A DNA stretch of 64,000 nt from Pseudomonas graminis (GCF_004364335.1 NZ_SOCR01000006.1:281873-345872), one strand, 5' to 3'. Numbered from the stretch's first letter, positions 46,578 to 55,968 are shown. The notes: generated by a model from the sequence alone, not told the origin. Made by a program: numbers and translations.

Positions 46578-48785
46578 ATGGCATCGACATCGTTGCGTAA
46601 TACATTTCGCCGTCTCTGGGCGCTGGACAAGTTTTCCTACAGCGTGCGGGTTTTCATCGCGCTGACCGGCAGCATGGCGCTGTGCTGGTACCAGAACGAG
46701 ATGTCTCAGTTGATCCCGCTGTTCCTCGGGATTATCGCCAGTGCCCTGTCGGAAACCGACGACAGCTGGCAAGGCCGCCTCAATGCGCTGGCCGTGACGC
46801 TGGTGTGTTTCAGCATCGCGGCGTTGTCCGTGGAGCTGCTGTTCCCCTACCCCGTGATATTCATTTGCGCCTTTGCCTTCGCGGCGTTCTGCCTGACGAT
46901 GCTCGGCGCGCTGGGCGAGCGCTACGGCGCCATCGCCTACGCGACGCTGATTCTCTCGGTCTACACCATGATCGGCGTCGATCAGCGCGGCGGCGAAGTC
47001 ACCGATTTCTGGCACGAGCCCATGCTGCTGGTCGCAGGCGCGGCGTGGTACGGCCTGCTGTCGGTGCTGTGGCAGATGCTGTTTTCCAATCAGCCGGTGC
47101 AGCAGGCGCTGGCCCGGCTGTTTCGCGAGCTGGGCCTGTACCTGAAACTCAAATCCGAGTTGTTCGAGCCTATTCGCACCCTGGATATCGAAGCCAAGCG
47201 GCTGGAGCTTGCCAAGCAGAACGGCAAGGTCGTCGGCGCGCTCAACGTGACCAAGGAAATCATCCTCAACCGCGTCGGCAGCGGTCGCCCCGGCTCGAAG
47301 GTCAGTCGCTACCTGAAGCTGTACTTCCTGGCGCAGGACATCCACGAGCGCGCCAGTTCGTCGCACTATCCCTACAACTCCCTGGCCGAGGCGTTCTTCC
47401 ACAGCGATGTGCTGTTTCGCTGCCAGCGCCTGCTGCGCCAGCAAGGTCGCGCCTGCCGTGACCTGTCGGCGTCGATCCAGCTGCGCCAGCCGTTCATCTA
47501 TGACGACAGCTTCGCCCACGCGCTGAATGATCTGCGCGCGTCTCTGGAACACCTGCGCATTCAGAGCAACCCGGCGTGGCGCGGGCTGCTGCGTTCGTTA
47601 CGGGCGCTGGCCAATAACCTCGGTACCCTCGACCGGCTGCTCAGTGATGCGAGCAACCCCGACGCCCTGGCCGACGCCACCGACAGCAGTCTGCTCGACC
47701 GCTCGCCGCGCAACCTCAAGGACGTCTGGACCCGCCTGCGCCTGCAGCTGACGCCGACCTCGCTGTTGTTCCGTCACGCCCTGCGCCTGCCGCTGGCGCT
47801 GGTTATCGGCTACATCATGGTTCACCTGATTCACCCGTCCCAGGGTTACTGGATCATCCTCACCACGGTGTTTGTCTGTCAGCCCAGTTATGGCGCAACG
47901 CGGCGTAAACTCGGGCAGCGGATCATCGGCACCGCGATTGGCCTGACGGCGGGCTGGATTCTGTTTGACCTGATCACCACACCGGTCCTGCAATCGATGT
48001 GCGCGGTGCTGGCCGGCGTGGTGTTCTTCGTCAACCGCACCACGCGCTACACGCTGTCTACCGCAGCGATTACGGTGATGATTCTGTTCTGCTTCAATCA
48101 GGTCGGCGACGGCTACGGCGTGTTCCTGCCGCGCCTGCTGGACACGCTGCTGGGCAGCCTGATCGCCGGCCTGGCGGTGTTCCTGTTCCTGCCCGACTGG
48201 CAAGGTCGTCGGTTGAACAAGGTGCTGGCCAACACGCTGTCGTGCAACAGCATTTACCTGCGCCAGATCATGCAGCAATACGCAAACGGCAAGAGCGACG
48301 ATCTGGCCTATCGACTGGCCCGCCGCAACGCCCATAACGCCGACGCGGCGCTGTCCACCACGCTGGCCAACATGCTGATGGAGCCGGGGCATTTCCGCAA
48401 AGAGGCCGACGTGGGTTTCCGCTTCCTGGTGCTGTCACACACCCTGCTCAGTTACCTGTCGGGACTGGGCGCGCACCGGGACGCACCGCTGCCGCCCGAA
48501 GTGCGCGAGCAACTGATCGAGGGCGCTGCAGCCAGCCTTGCCGCGAGCATCGACGAAATCGCCCAAAGCCTGGCGATGCGTGAGCCGGTGGCGGTGCAAA
48601 GCGACGCAGAGGAGGCGCTGGCGACGAGCCTGGAACAGATGCCGGAAGAAATCGACGAGGGGCAACGGCTGGTGCAAACCCAACTAGCGCTGATCTGCCG
48701 CCAACTGGGGCCACTGCGCACCCTGGCAGCGCACTTGATCAAAGAACCGGTCAAAGAACCCGACATCACAGACCGTGCAGCTTGA
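46578..48785 (+). CDS. yccS: YccS-family inner membrane protein (FUSC-like putative efflux component)
   Basis: A 735-residue membrane protein with two hydrophobic blocks (about residues 25-170 and 400-540) separated by soluble parts, the FUSC/YccS plan. The C-terminal soluble domain has the repeated LARRNAHNADAALSTTLANM helix. Members are related to aromatic-acid exporters such as AaeB, but the substrate of YccS is unknown. ATG 46578 starts MASTSLRNTFRRLW. Its last 20 bases overlap the convergent gene ending at 48766. Confidence 0.88.
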   Translation: MASTSLRNTFRRLWALDKFSYSVRVFIALTGSMALCWYQNEMSQLIPLFLGIIASALSETDDSWQGRLNALAVTLVCFSIAALSVELLFPYPVIFICAFAFAAFCLTMLGALGERYGAIAYATLILSVYTMIGVDQRGGEVTDFWHEPMLLVAGAAWYGLLSVLWQMLFSNQPVQQALARLFRELGLYLKLKSELFEPIRTLDIEAKRLELAKQNGKVVGALNVTKEIILNRVGSGRPGSKVSRYLKLYFLAQDIHERASSSHYPYNSLAEAFFHSDVLFRCQRLLRQQGRACRDLSASIQLRQPFIYDDSFAHALNDLRASLEHLRIQSNPAWRGLLRSLRALANNLGTLDRLLSDASNPDALADATDSSLLDRSPRNLKDVWTRLRLQLTPTSLLFRHALRLPLALVIGYIMVHLIHPSQGYWIILTTVFVCQPSYGATRRKLGQRIIGTAIGLTAGWILFDLITTPVLQSMCAVLAGVVFFVNRTTRYTLSTAAITVMILFCFNQVGDGYGVFLPRLLDTLLGSLIAGLAVFLFLPDWQGRRLNKVLANTLSCNSIYLRQIMQQYANGKSDDLAYRLARRNAHNADAALSTTLANMLMEPGHFRKEADVGFRFLVLSHTLLSYLSGLGAHRDAPLPPEVREQLIEGAAASLAASIDEIAQSLAMREPVAVQSDAEEALATSLEQMPEEIDEGQRLVQTQLALICRQLGPLRTLAAHLIKEPVKEPDITDRAA

Positions 48786-49503
48786 TGAGCCTGTCGTACG
48801 TGCCGTCGGCTTTCATGTCGGCGATAGCCTTGTCGAAATCCAGAACGATCTGCTGATGATCCGCCCGCTTGATGCTGACCAGCATGTGCAGACTGTTTTC
48901 GCTCAGTGATTTAGGCAGGAATTCAACGTTGGCCTGCACGTCGGCCGGCTCGCGATTGAGGGCGAACCGCGCCGCGTACTCGTCTTCCACCGTCAAGTCG
49001 ACCCTGCCCGCTGCAAGCATTCTGACGGCGGTCGAGAAACCCGCCACGGGCACCTTTTTCAGGTCGGCATCGGCGTCGAATTCCGGCGAATAGGCGTATC
49101 CGCGCACGACGGCGATGGAATAGCCGTGCAGCTGCGGCAGGTTCTGAAAGTCGATGGACGCGTCTTTGCGCTTCAGGAAACGCAGGCGGTTGATCAGGTA
49201 CGGCGCGGAGAAAACCCCGATGCGCGTGCGGTCTTCGCTGTACCAGGCGTTGATAACGATGTCGTATCGCCCTTCGCTCAGCCCGTGTATCGCCCGCGCC
49301 CAGGGGACCTGCTCGTATTCGGTGTCGTAACCGGCGCGGCCCAGCGCCGTGCGAATCAGGTCGGTGGAAAGCCCGTCGTGGAGCAATGACACATCGGCAT
49401 ACGGCGCCCATGCATCGCCGGCAAGACGCAATGTCTGCGCGACCACGCCTTGGGCTATCAGCATCATTCCCAACAGCCCTGCGGCGCACAGCAAACGCGT
49501 CAT
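48766..49503 (-). CDS. Periplasmic substrate-binding protein of the amino-acid (SBP_bac_3) type
   Basis: A 245-residue protein with a signal peptide (MTRLLCAAGLLGMMLIAQG then VVAQ). The mature part has LRLAGDAWAPYADVSLLHDG, YDIVINAWYSEDRTRIGVFS and AAGRVDLTVEDEYAARFAL, the order seen in polar amino-acid binding proteins. No permease or ATPase gene is adjacent, so it is an orphan; it could serve a distant transporter or a sensory role. Start ATG 49503 with AAGGAAG seven bases upstream. The 3' end overlaps yccS by 20 bases. Confidence 0.82.
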   Translation of the reverse strand: MTRLLCAAGLLGMMLIAQGVVAQTLRLAGDAWAPYADVSLLHDGLSTDLIRTALGRAGYDTEYEQVPWARAIHGLSEGRYDIVINAWYSEDRTRIGVFSAPYLINRLRFLKRKDASIDFQNLPQLHGYSIAVVRGYAYSPEFDADADLKKVPVAGFSTAVRMLAAGRVDLTVEDEYAARFALNREPADVQANVEFLPKSLSENSLHMLVSIKRADHQQIVLDFDKAIADMKADGTYDRLIKLHGL

Positions 49504-49708
49504 GCTCAGCTTCCTTGTGGCAACTGGCCTTCAGTGAAGACTCATTTTGAGCTTTGCACAACTCGTAACACTGTGATGTGTGTGCAGCAGTTCAACAAAA
49601 TGAAACACCGTTCACTGAACCATCGTCTCGCCCGGCTTGCCGCGAATTTGGGCTTGCGCCGATATGCGTTTAGTATCCGGCATCAACTTCTTCTCGCAGG
49701 CCGGCGTC

Positions 49709-50167
49709 ATGTCTATCAACTGGATTTGCAAACACCATACCGACCTTGGAAAAGAGCAGCTGTACGCCATTCTGCAACTGAGAGCGCAGGTGTTCGTGGT
49801 GGAGCAGAAATGCTGGTATCTGGACGTCGATGGCCAGGATTTGCTGGGCGATACTTGCCATCTGATGGCCTGGCAGGATGATCAGCTGGTCGCTTACCTG
49901 CGCCTGCTGGACCCGATTCAGCAGAACGGCGACGTTACCATCGGCCGCGTGGTGACTGCACCGTCAATGCGCAACAAGGGTATGGGCCATGAACTGATGG
50001 TTCAGGCGCTGGTGCACGCGGAACGCCAATGGCCGGACCAGCCAATATTCCTCTCGGCCCAGGCGCACTTGCAGGGCTACTACAGCCGCTACGGCTTCAA
50101 TCCGGTGGGCGAGGTGTACGTCGAGGACGGCATTCCCCATATCAGCATGCGTCGCGATCTGGACTGA
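49709..50167 (+). CDS. GNAT-family N-acetyltransferase, ElaA-like
   Basis: A 152-residue protein of the ElaA branch: LYAILQLRAQVFVVEQKCWYLDVDGQD near the start, the acetyl-CoA-binding stretch GRVVTAPSMRNKGMGHELM, and the end YYSRYGFNPVGEVYVEDGIPH. It transfers an acetyl group from acetyl-CoA to an unknown acceptor. Start ATG 49709 (MSINWICKHH); the frame is open to 49637 but the extra residues do not fit the family. Confidence 0.88.
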   Translation: MSINWICKHHTDLGKEQLYAILQLRAQVFVVEQKCWYLDVDGQDLLGDTCHLMAWQDDQLVAYLRLLDPIQQNGDVTIGRVVTAPSMRNKGMGHELMVQALVHAERQWPDQPIFLSAQAHLQGYYSRYGFNPVGEVYVEDGIPHISMRRDLD

Positions 50168-50193
50168 TCCGGCGCGGAGCCCTTGGCGTCCTT

Positions 50194-50219
50194 CGTAGGA
50201 CCGGCTTTAGCCGGGAAGC
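50194..50219 (+). repeat. Single REP (GGCTTTAGCCGG type)
   Basis: GTAGGACCGGCTTTAGCCGG then GAAGCT, a solitary copy between the GNAT gene and a convergent small gene. Confidence 0.7.
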
Positions 50220-50246
50220 TCTTGAATCCACGCCCCTGACACGACG

Positions 50247-50543
50247 TCAGGGATACCCCAGCACCGCCTTGATGGCCTGCAGATTGCCCTCGATCCAGCG
50301 GCGGTCAATCGCGCCCCAGTCATGAATCCGGTAACCGCCGGCATGATTGCGGGCGCCATCGAGTTGTTCGAACTCGCAGACAATATCCAGATCAGCCAAC
50401 GCCGCGATGGTGTCCTGGGCGGTGCGACGGGGCATACCGGTGACGTCGGTCAGCGCCGGTACGCTGCTGGCGATGCCGCTGTCGATCAGGTACGCCACAT
50501 ACAGGCGGCGGTAAAAACTGCTTTTGGTCTTGCTGACTTCCAT
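50247..50543 (-). CDS. Small winged helix-turn-helix DNA-binding protein
   Basis: A 98-residue protein. IASSVPALTDVTGMPRRTAQDTIAALADLDI reads as a helix-turn-helix with a recognition helix starting RRTAQDTIAAL, and the C-terminal GYRIHDWGAIDRRWI could form the wing. I do not recognise a named family member. Start ATG 50543, with AAGGAAG five bases upstream. It is encoded 31 bases after the YgjP-like gene on the same strand and may be in one transcript with it. Target unknown. Confidence 0.75.
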   Translation of the reverse strand: MEVSKTKSSFYRRLYVAYLIDSGIASSVPALTDVTGMPRRTAQDTIAALADLDIVCEFEQLDGARNHAGGYRIHDWGAIDRRWIEGNLQAIKAVLGYP

Positions 50544-50574
50544 CAAAACTTCCTTGAAAAGCGTTAGCGGCTGA

Positions 50575-51093
50575 TCAGCGCACGGCCGTCTGCATGTCCC
50601 GCCAGGTCAGGTAGATGCGCAGGTCGAATTCCAGCTGGTGATAGCCCGGCTGCATGTGTTCGCACAACTGATAGAAGGCCTTGTTGTGGTCCGACTCTTT
50701 GAAATGCGCCAGTTCGTGTACCACGATCATCTTCAGAAACTGCGGCGCCGCTTCCTTGAACAACGCCGCCACGCGGATTTCCTTCTTGGACTTGAGCTTG
50801 CCGCCCTGCACCCGCGACACGGTGGTGTGCAGGCCCAGCGCACGGTGGGTCAGGTCCAGGCGGTTATCGAACAGCACTTTGTCGATATTCGGCGCGTTGC
50901 GCAGGTATTCCTGCTTGAGCGACAGCGCGTAGGCATACAGCGCCTTGTCGCTCTGGATTTCGTGTCGATCCGGGTAGCGCTGCTGCAGATAATCCGTGAG
51001 CCGGTTCTGCGCGATCAGCTGCCGAACCTGATCCTGCAGGCCTTCGGGATAGGCCTGCAGGTATTTGAGCGGCATGGGCGTGGTGACAGTCAT
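50575..51093 (-). CDS. YgjP-like M48-type metallopeptidase domain protein (DUF45)
   Basis: A 172-residue protein with MIVVHELAHFKESDHNKAF, the HExxH metal motif followed by a third ligand (DH), and LCEHMQPGY, the pattern of the YgjP/DUF45 family. E. coli YgjP has been reported as a UTP pyrophosphatase, so protease activity should not be assumed. ATG 51093 (MTVTTPMPLKYL) is preferred to an in-frame TTG seven codons upstream. No signal peptide. Confidence 0.85.
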   Translation of the reverse strand: MTVTTPMPLKYLQAYPEGLQDQVRQLIAQNRLTDYLQQRYPDRHEIQSDKALYAYALSLKQEYLRNAPNIDKVLFDNRLDLTHRALGLHTTVSRVQGGKLKSKKEIRVAALFKEAAPQFLKMIVVHELAHFKESDHNKAFYQLCEHMQPGYHQLEFDLRIYLTWRDMQTAVR

Positions 51094-51132
51094 GGTCGGA
51101 TCGGGTCGAGGCAAAAGCGCGAGTCTACCGCG

Positions 51133-53289
51133 TCAGCCCTGCCCGAGCAGCTGTAACGCGACCGGCAGATCGACCGGCTCGACAAAACGCTCTGCCTCCA
51201 ATGGCGGCATCGGATGAGCAATCAGGAAGCCCTGAATGATCTGACAGCCGTTGTCGACCAGCCACTCATACTGTTCGTAGGTTTCGACGCCCTCGGCAAT
51301 CACCTCGATATCGAGCATGTGACACAGGTCAATGATGCTGCGCGCGACGGCCAGATCGCGGGACGATCCCAGCATGCCGCCAATGAAGTGTCGATCAAGC
51401 TTGAGGGTGTCCAGATCAAGGTTGCGCAGATGGGCAAGGGAGCTGTCGCCTGCGCCGAAATCGTCCAACGACACACGCACGCCGATGTCATGCAGGTCCT
51501 GCAGTTGCTTGCGGCTGTGCACCAGGTTGTGGACCAGCGACGGCTCGGTGATCTCGACTTCCAGCTGCCGAGGTTTCAGGCCATGTATCTGCATCGCGCG
51601 CTGCAGCTCGGCCGCCAGGTTCGGCAGGCTGAATTGCGCAGGGCTTACGCTGACGCTCATGACCAGATCATCCGGGAATACACCGCTCCAGCGTTGGCGC
51701 TGCGCCGCACCCTGTTCGAAAATCCAGCTGCCGAGCTTGTTGATCAGCCGCGTCTCTTCGAGCAGCGGAATAAACACACCCGACGGCACGTCGCCCGCGT
51801 CCGGATGATGCCAGCGCAGCAGCGCCTCGAAACCCCGCGTCTTGCCGGTGACCACGTTGACCTGCGGCTGGTAGACCATGGAAAAGTCTTTGCCATCGAT
51901 CGCTGTGCGCACGCTCTCTTCGAGCATCAGCCGGGAGCGTGCGCGGCCATTCATGTACTGATCGAAGAAGCGGTATTGCTGGCGCCCTGCCCGTTTGGCT
52001 TCGTACATCGCGATGTCCGCCGCGCGCAGCAGGCCATCCAGATTGGTGCCGCAATCCGGGTAGACCGCGATGCCGATGCTCGCCCCCAAGGTGGCTTCGA
52101 CCCCGTCAATCATGCGCCGCGCGGAAACCCGCTCGATGAGTTTTTCGGCGACCTTGGCCGCGTGCTCGGGGAAGTCCAGCCCGTCGATGACCACCACAAA
52201 CTCGTCGCCGCCCATGCGCGCCAGCACATCGTAAGGCCGCAGGCAGTCTTTCAACTGCGCGCCGACCCATTGCAACACCTGATCGCCGGCGTCATGGCCC
52301 AGGGAGTCGTTCACATCCTTGAAGCCGTCGAGGTCCAGGTACAACACGACCAGGTATTTGCCCGCGTGCTCGTTGCGCAGCAGCATCCCTTCGACCGTCT
52401 GATAGAAACCACGGCGGTTGAGCAGGCCGGTGAGGGAATCCGTCACGGCCTGATGTTCGAGCTGACGATAGAGGTCACGCACCACCGACATGTCGAGCAC
52501 GCTGAGCACCATGGCGCGCTGTTCGGCGGGCAGCGGCGCGCACGACAACGCGACCGGGACCTGACGGCCCTCGGGCGTTCGCAGCACGGCGTCGTGGACG
52601 CGGTAGGTGTCGGCACGGCGATAGTGATGATAAAAGCCGGAGTCGGCCCATTCGCCGACGCTGGGCTCGTGCAGATAAGCGCACAACCCGGTGCCGCGCA
52701 GCTCGCCGTCGGTCATGCCCAGCAAACGGCAGATCGCCGGATTGGCGAAGCTGATGACGCCGTCTTCGGTGACGACAAGGATGCCTTCGGCCACGTTCGC
52801 CAGCACCGATGCATTGAAGGCCCGGGCCGATTCCAGCTCGCGACTCAGCTTCTGCAGGGCACGCCGATTGTGCTGCTGCTCCAGAAGCGCCTGTACCTTG
52901 GGCCTGAGAATATTGGGGTCGAACGGTTTGAACAGGTAATCGACTGCGCCGCTGGCGTAGCCCTTGTGCACCGAATCGCGGGATTGTTCGTTGGCCGTGA
53001 GGAAGATGATCGGCGTCAACCGCGTTCGCAGGCTGCCACGCATGAGGCGGGCGACTTCGAAGCCATCCATGTCGGGCATCTGCACATCGAGAAGCACCAG
53101 ATCGACATCTCGGTCCAGCAAAATACCCAACGCTTCCATGCCTGAGGCCGCAGTGATGATTTCCCGGTCCTGTCGCTGCAAGACCGCGCACATGGTCACC
53201 AGATTTTCCGGGTAATCATCAACAACCAACAAGACTGATTTGCCACTGGGTGGCAGGGACTGCACGCATTCCATGCTGCTACTTATCAT
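51133..53289 (-). CDS. Response regulator with PAS, GGDEF and EAL domains
   Basis: A 718-residue c-di-GMP signalling protein. REC domain at about 17-135 with D68 (LVLLDVQMPD) as phospho-acceptor and K121 in FKPF. PAS at about 158-265. GGDEF at about 280-440 with an intact MGGDEF (360-364), so cyclase activity is possible. EAL from about 455 with E488 (FEALLRW), EITE, DDFGAGDSS, LKLDRHF and AEGVET. The Asn normally found in the N(V/L)S metal-binding motif is Ser547 (SVSVSP), which may weaken phosphodiesterase activity. No cognate histidine kinase is adjacent. The start is uncertain (53289 or 53274); neither has a good binding site. It is divergent from the alginate lyase gene. Confidence 0.88.
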   Translation of the reverse strand: MISSSMECVQSLPPSGKSVLLVVDDYPENLVTMCAVLQRQDREIITAASGMEALGILLDRDVDLVLLDVQMPDMDGFEVARLMRGSLRTRLTPIIFLTANEQSRDSVHKGYASGAVDYLFKPFDPNILRPKVQALLEQQHNRRALQKLSRELESARAFNASVLANVAEGILVVTEDGVISFANPAICRLLGMTDGELRGTGLCAYLHEPSVGEWADSGFYHHYRRADTYRVHDAVLRTPEGRQVPVALSCAPLPAEQRAMVLSVLDMSVVRDLYRQLEHQAVTDSLTGLLNRRGFYQTVEGMLLRNEHAGKYLVVLYLDLDGFKDVNDSLGHDAGDQVLQWVGAQLKDCLRPYDVLARMGGDEFVVVIDGLDFPEHAAKVAEKLIERVSARRMIDGVEATLGASIGIAVYPDCGTNLDGLLRAADIAMYEAKRAGRQQYRFFDQYMNGRARSRLMLEESVRTAIDGKDFSMVYQPQVNVVTGKTRGFEALLRWHHPDAGDVPSGVFIPLLEETRLINKLGSWIFEQGAAQRQRWSGVFPDDLVMSVSVSPAQFSLPNLAAELQRAMQIHGLKPRQLEVEITEPSLVHNLVHSRKQLQDLHDIGVRVSLDDFGAGDSSLAHLRNLDLDTLKLDRHFIGGMLGSSRDLAVARSIIDLCHMLDIEVIAEGVETYEQYEWLVDNGCQIIQGFLIAHPMPPLEAERFVEPVDLPVALQLLGQG

Positions 53290-53589
53290 TCACTTGACTG
53301 CCCGGGGAACGGCCCCGCTGATGGACTGATTGGCCATTACTCTAGCTTCGATTGGCGAAAAAAGAAGGCGGCCATAGCAGCGCCATTCAAAAAGTGCCAT
53401 CCAACCGACTAACGGTAATGGCGCTCAATGTCAGCACCGCCCTGAGCTGCAGCAAAAGTAGCGGCACTTTGACGTCAGCCGTTCGACGGAATCGCATTAA
53501 CAAACGCGGCGGTGAACCGTATAAAAAACGCCCCACAACCCCTTGCGCCCGCGACTTTGCTGGCATTGAGACATACCGGACGACTAGAC
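53290..53589. other. Intergenic region between the GGDEF/EAL regulator and the alginate lyase
   Basis: About 300 bases between divergent genes. A short frame at 53352-53597 overlaps the lyase start and has no family likeness, so I do not call it. The lyase frame stays open upstream to a GTG at 53512. No promoter could be fixed. Confidence 0.4.
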
Positions 53590-54261
53590 ATGATTGATTT
53601 GGGAACGTGGAATCTGAGCATTCCAGTGGGCTCGCCCCCCGCCACTATCGAGACACAACAACTGATTCAAGGTTACGACGGCAAGTACTTCAAGTCTGGC
53701 TCGTCGAACATCACATTCTGGGCACCCGTCACCGGAAGCAAGACCGCCAACGCGATCTACCCACGTACCGAATTGCGCGAGACCTGGTCCAACGGCACGC
53801 TGCACAACTGGTACTACCAGGACGCCGACAATTACCTGAACGCCAAGCTCAAGGTTCTTCAGGTGCCGTCTTCCGGCAGGGTCGTCATCGGTCAGATCCA
53901 TGTCTACGACAGCACCCAGCCGCTGTTGAAGCTCGAATATCAGTATCTGGAAGCGACGCACATGGGCAACATCGTCGCCAAAGTCCGCTACCACCCCACC
54001 GACAAAAAAGCGCGCGTGATCACGGTGGCGGAAAACGTCAGCCTGAACGAGACGTTCAACTACGTCATCCACCTTAATAAAGCCGGGCTGCTCAGCGTGA
54101 CCGCCCATGGCATGGCCTGGAACGACCGTATCAGCGCCACCTGGAGCAAGCAGCAGCTGTACTTCAAGGCCGGGGTCTACACCCAGGACAACACGGGCTA
54201 CACCAGCGAAGGCGGCAAGACCATGTTCTTCAACCTGGACGCCGACCACAACAAGAGCTGA
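53590..54261 (+). CDS. Alginate lyase, polysaccharide lyase family 7, without signal peptide
   Basis: A 223-residue PL7 enzyme with all three signature motifs: R59TELR63, Q102IH104 and Y191FKAGVYTQ199. Family chemistry is beta-elimination of alginate (or another polyuronate); QIH with Ile often goes with action on guluronate or mixed linkages. No signal peptide is seen from ATG 53590 (MIDLGTWNLSIP) or from the upstream GTG at 53512. It may therefore act in the cytoplasm, be released on lysis, or use a non-Sec route. It lies next to a c-di-GMP regulator gene on the opposite strand. A bidirectional hairpin follows. Confidence 0.9.
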   Translation: MIDLGTWNLSIPVGSPPATIETQQLIQGYDGKYFKSGSSNITFWAPVTGSKTANAIYPRTELRETWSNGTLHNWYYQDADNYLNAKLKVLQVPSSGRVVIGQIHVYDSTQPLLKLEYQYLEATHMGNIVAKVRYHPTDKKARVITVAENVSLNETFNYVIHLNKAGLLSVTAHGMAWNDRISATWSKQQLYFKAGVYTQDNTGYTSEGGKTMFFNLDADHNKS

Positions 54262-54274
54262 TGCGCTCGCAGGG

Positions 54275-54303
54275 GAGCCCGAGCGTTTGTGTCGCTCGGG
54301 CTC
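54275..54303. terminator. Bidirectional hairpin between convergent lyase and putP genes
   Basis: GAGCCCGAGCG pairs perfectly with CGCTCGGGCTC across a seven-base loop. It sits between the stops of the lyase (54261) and putP (54319). T-runs are weak on both sides. Confidence 0.7.
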
Positions 54304-54318
54304 TTGAGCAGGCAGCCC

Positions 54319-55803
54319 CTACGCCGCCCTGTACTCTTTCTCCGCCGCTTCAAAGCGCGTCAGCATGCCCGGCGTCGGGCCTTTGCCGATCGTGCTGAAC
54401 ACTACGATGGCGATACTGGCGAAGATGAAGCCGGGAATGATTTCGTACAGCCCCAGCAGTTCGAAATGCTTCCATACCACGACCGTGATCGCGCCGACCA
54501 GAATCCCCGCCAGCGCGCCGTTGCGGGTCATGCCTTTCCAGATCACCGAGATCAGCACCACCGGCCCGAATGCTGCGCCGAATCCGGCCCACGCGTAGCT
54601 GACCAGACCCAGCACGCGGTTTTCCGGATTCGCCGCCAGGGCGATCGCGATCAGCGCCACCAGCAGGACCATGGCTCGGCCGACCCACACCAGCTCTGTC
54701 TGCGACGCACTTTTGCGCAGAAAGGCTTTGTAAAAGTCTTCGGTCAGCGCACTCGAACACACCAGCAACTGGCAGCTCAGTGTGCTCATGACCGCCGCAA
54801 GAATGGCCGAAAGCAGAACGCCGGCAATCCACGGGTTGAACAGGATCTTGGCCAGCTCTATGAAGACGCGCTCGTGGTTTTCGGTCACCGGACCCGCGAC
54901 CTCAGGGTGCGCCGAAAAGTACGCGATGCCGAAGAAGCCGACGGCAACGGTGCCGCCCAGGCAGAGGATCATCCAGGTCATGGAAATGCGACGAGCCTTG
55001 GCGATCGACCCGACCGAGTCCGCGGCCATGAAGCGCGCCAGGATGTGCGGCTGACCAAAGTAGCCCAGGCCCCAGCCCATGAGCGAAATGACGCCGATGA
55101 AGGTGGTGTTCTTGAGCATGTCGAAGTTGCTCGGGTCCTGAGCTTCGATGGCCATGAACGTGGTGTCGATGCCTCCGGTCGCCAGCAGCACGATGATGGG
55201 CGTGAGGATCAGCGCGAAGATCATCAGGGTCGCCTGCACGGTGTCCGTCCAGCTGACGGCCAGGAAGCCGCCGATGAAGGTGTAGGCAATCGTCGCCGCG
55301 GCGCCCGCCCACAAGGCGGTTTCGTAGGACATGCCGAAGGTGCTCTCGAACAGCCGCGCGCCGGCGACGATGCCGGAAGCGCAGTAGATCGTGAAGAACA
55401 CCAGAATCACGATGGCCGAAATCACTCGCAGCAGGCCGCTGTTGTCTTCAAAGCGACTGGAGAAGTAATCCGGGAGGGTCAGCGCATCGCCGTTGTGCTC
55501 GGTCTGGACCCGCAGGCGACCGGCAACGAACAGCCAGTTCAGGTAGGCGCCGATAATGAGCCCGATGGCGATCCAGCTTTCAGAGAGACCGGACATGTAG
55601 ATCGCACCCGGCAGACCCATGAGCAACCAGCCGCTCATGTCCGATGCACCGGCCGAAAGCGCCGTGACCACACTGCCGAGGCTGCGCCCGCCGAGAATGT
55701 AGTCCGAAAGATTGTTGGTGGAGCGGTAGGCCATGAGTCCTATGAGGACCATTGCGGCAATGTAGATCACAAAGGTGATCAAGGTAGGGTTGCTGACGCT
55801 CAT
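54319..55803 (-). CDS. putP: Sodium/proline symporter PutP
   Basis: A 494-residue sodium:solute symporter with about 13 hydrophobic segments. Family signs are SDYILGGRSLGSVVTALSAGASDMSGWLLMGLP (shown as SDYILGGRSLG and ALSAGASDMSGW), with the sodium-site residues in ASDMSGW, and SWTDTVQATLM. It takes up proline with sodium at the inner membrane. It is divergent from putA, whose product degrades proline, with shared PutA-type boxes between them. Start ATG 55803. Confidence 0.96.
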   Translation of the reverse strand: MSVSNPTLITFVIYIAAMVLIGLMAYRSTNNLSDYILGGRSLGSVVTALSAGASDMSGWLLMGLPGAIYMSGLSESWIAIGLIIGAYLNWLFVAGRLRVQTEHNGDALTLPDYFSSRFEDNSGLLRVISAIVILVFFTIYCASGIVAGARLFESTFGMSYETALWAGAAATIAYTFIGGFLAVSWTDTVQATLMIFALILTPIIVLLATGGIDTTFMAIEAQDPSNFDMLKNTTFIGVISLMGWGLGYFGQPHILARFMAADSVGSIAKARRISMTWMILCLGGTVAVGFFGIAYFSAHPEVAGPVTENHERVFIELAKILFNPWIAGVLLSAILAAVMSTLSCQLLVCSSALTEDFYKAFLRKSASQTELVWVGRAMVLLVALIAIALAANPENRVLGLVSYAWAGFGAAFGPVVLISVIWKGMTRNGALAGILVGAITVVVWKHFELLGLYEIIPGFIFASIAIVVFSTIGKGPTPGMLTRFEAAEKEYRAA

Positions 55804-55968
55804 CGGTTAGGTTCCGGCGTTGTTTTTATAGGCGCGAGCAAAGCGAAGTTCTCCTGAGGCATCAGGTTCGCGCAAGGTCGCTCGCGTATGTTGCGGGTTG
55901 GCAAGAGTTTGCCGCTGCACACCGCTTGAATGCACCAAGGCGGCGCATCCTAGAGGACATTCCGGAGC

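Noticed and set aside
53352..53597. Short plus-strand frame (81 codons) upstream of the alginate lyase
   Set aside because: It overlaps the lyase start, has no binding site worth noting and no recognisable protein features.
54289..55857. 522-codon frame opposite putP
   Set aside because: Antisense shadow; PutP motifs are clear on the minus strand.
55899..55912. TGGCAAGAGTTTGC, sigma-54-like
   Set aside because: The spacing between GG and GC is one base short, and it is not correctly placed for either put gene.
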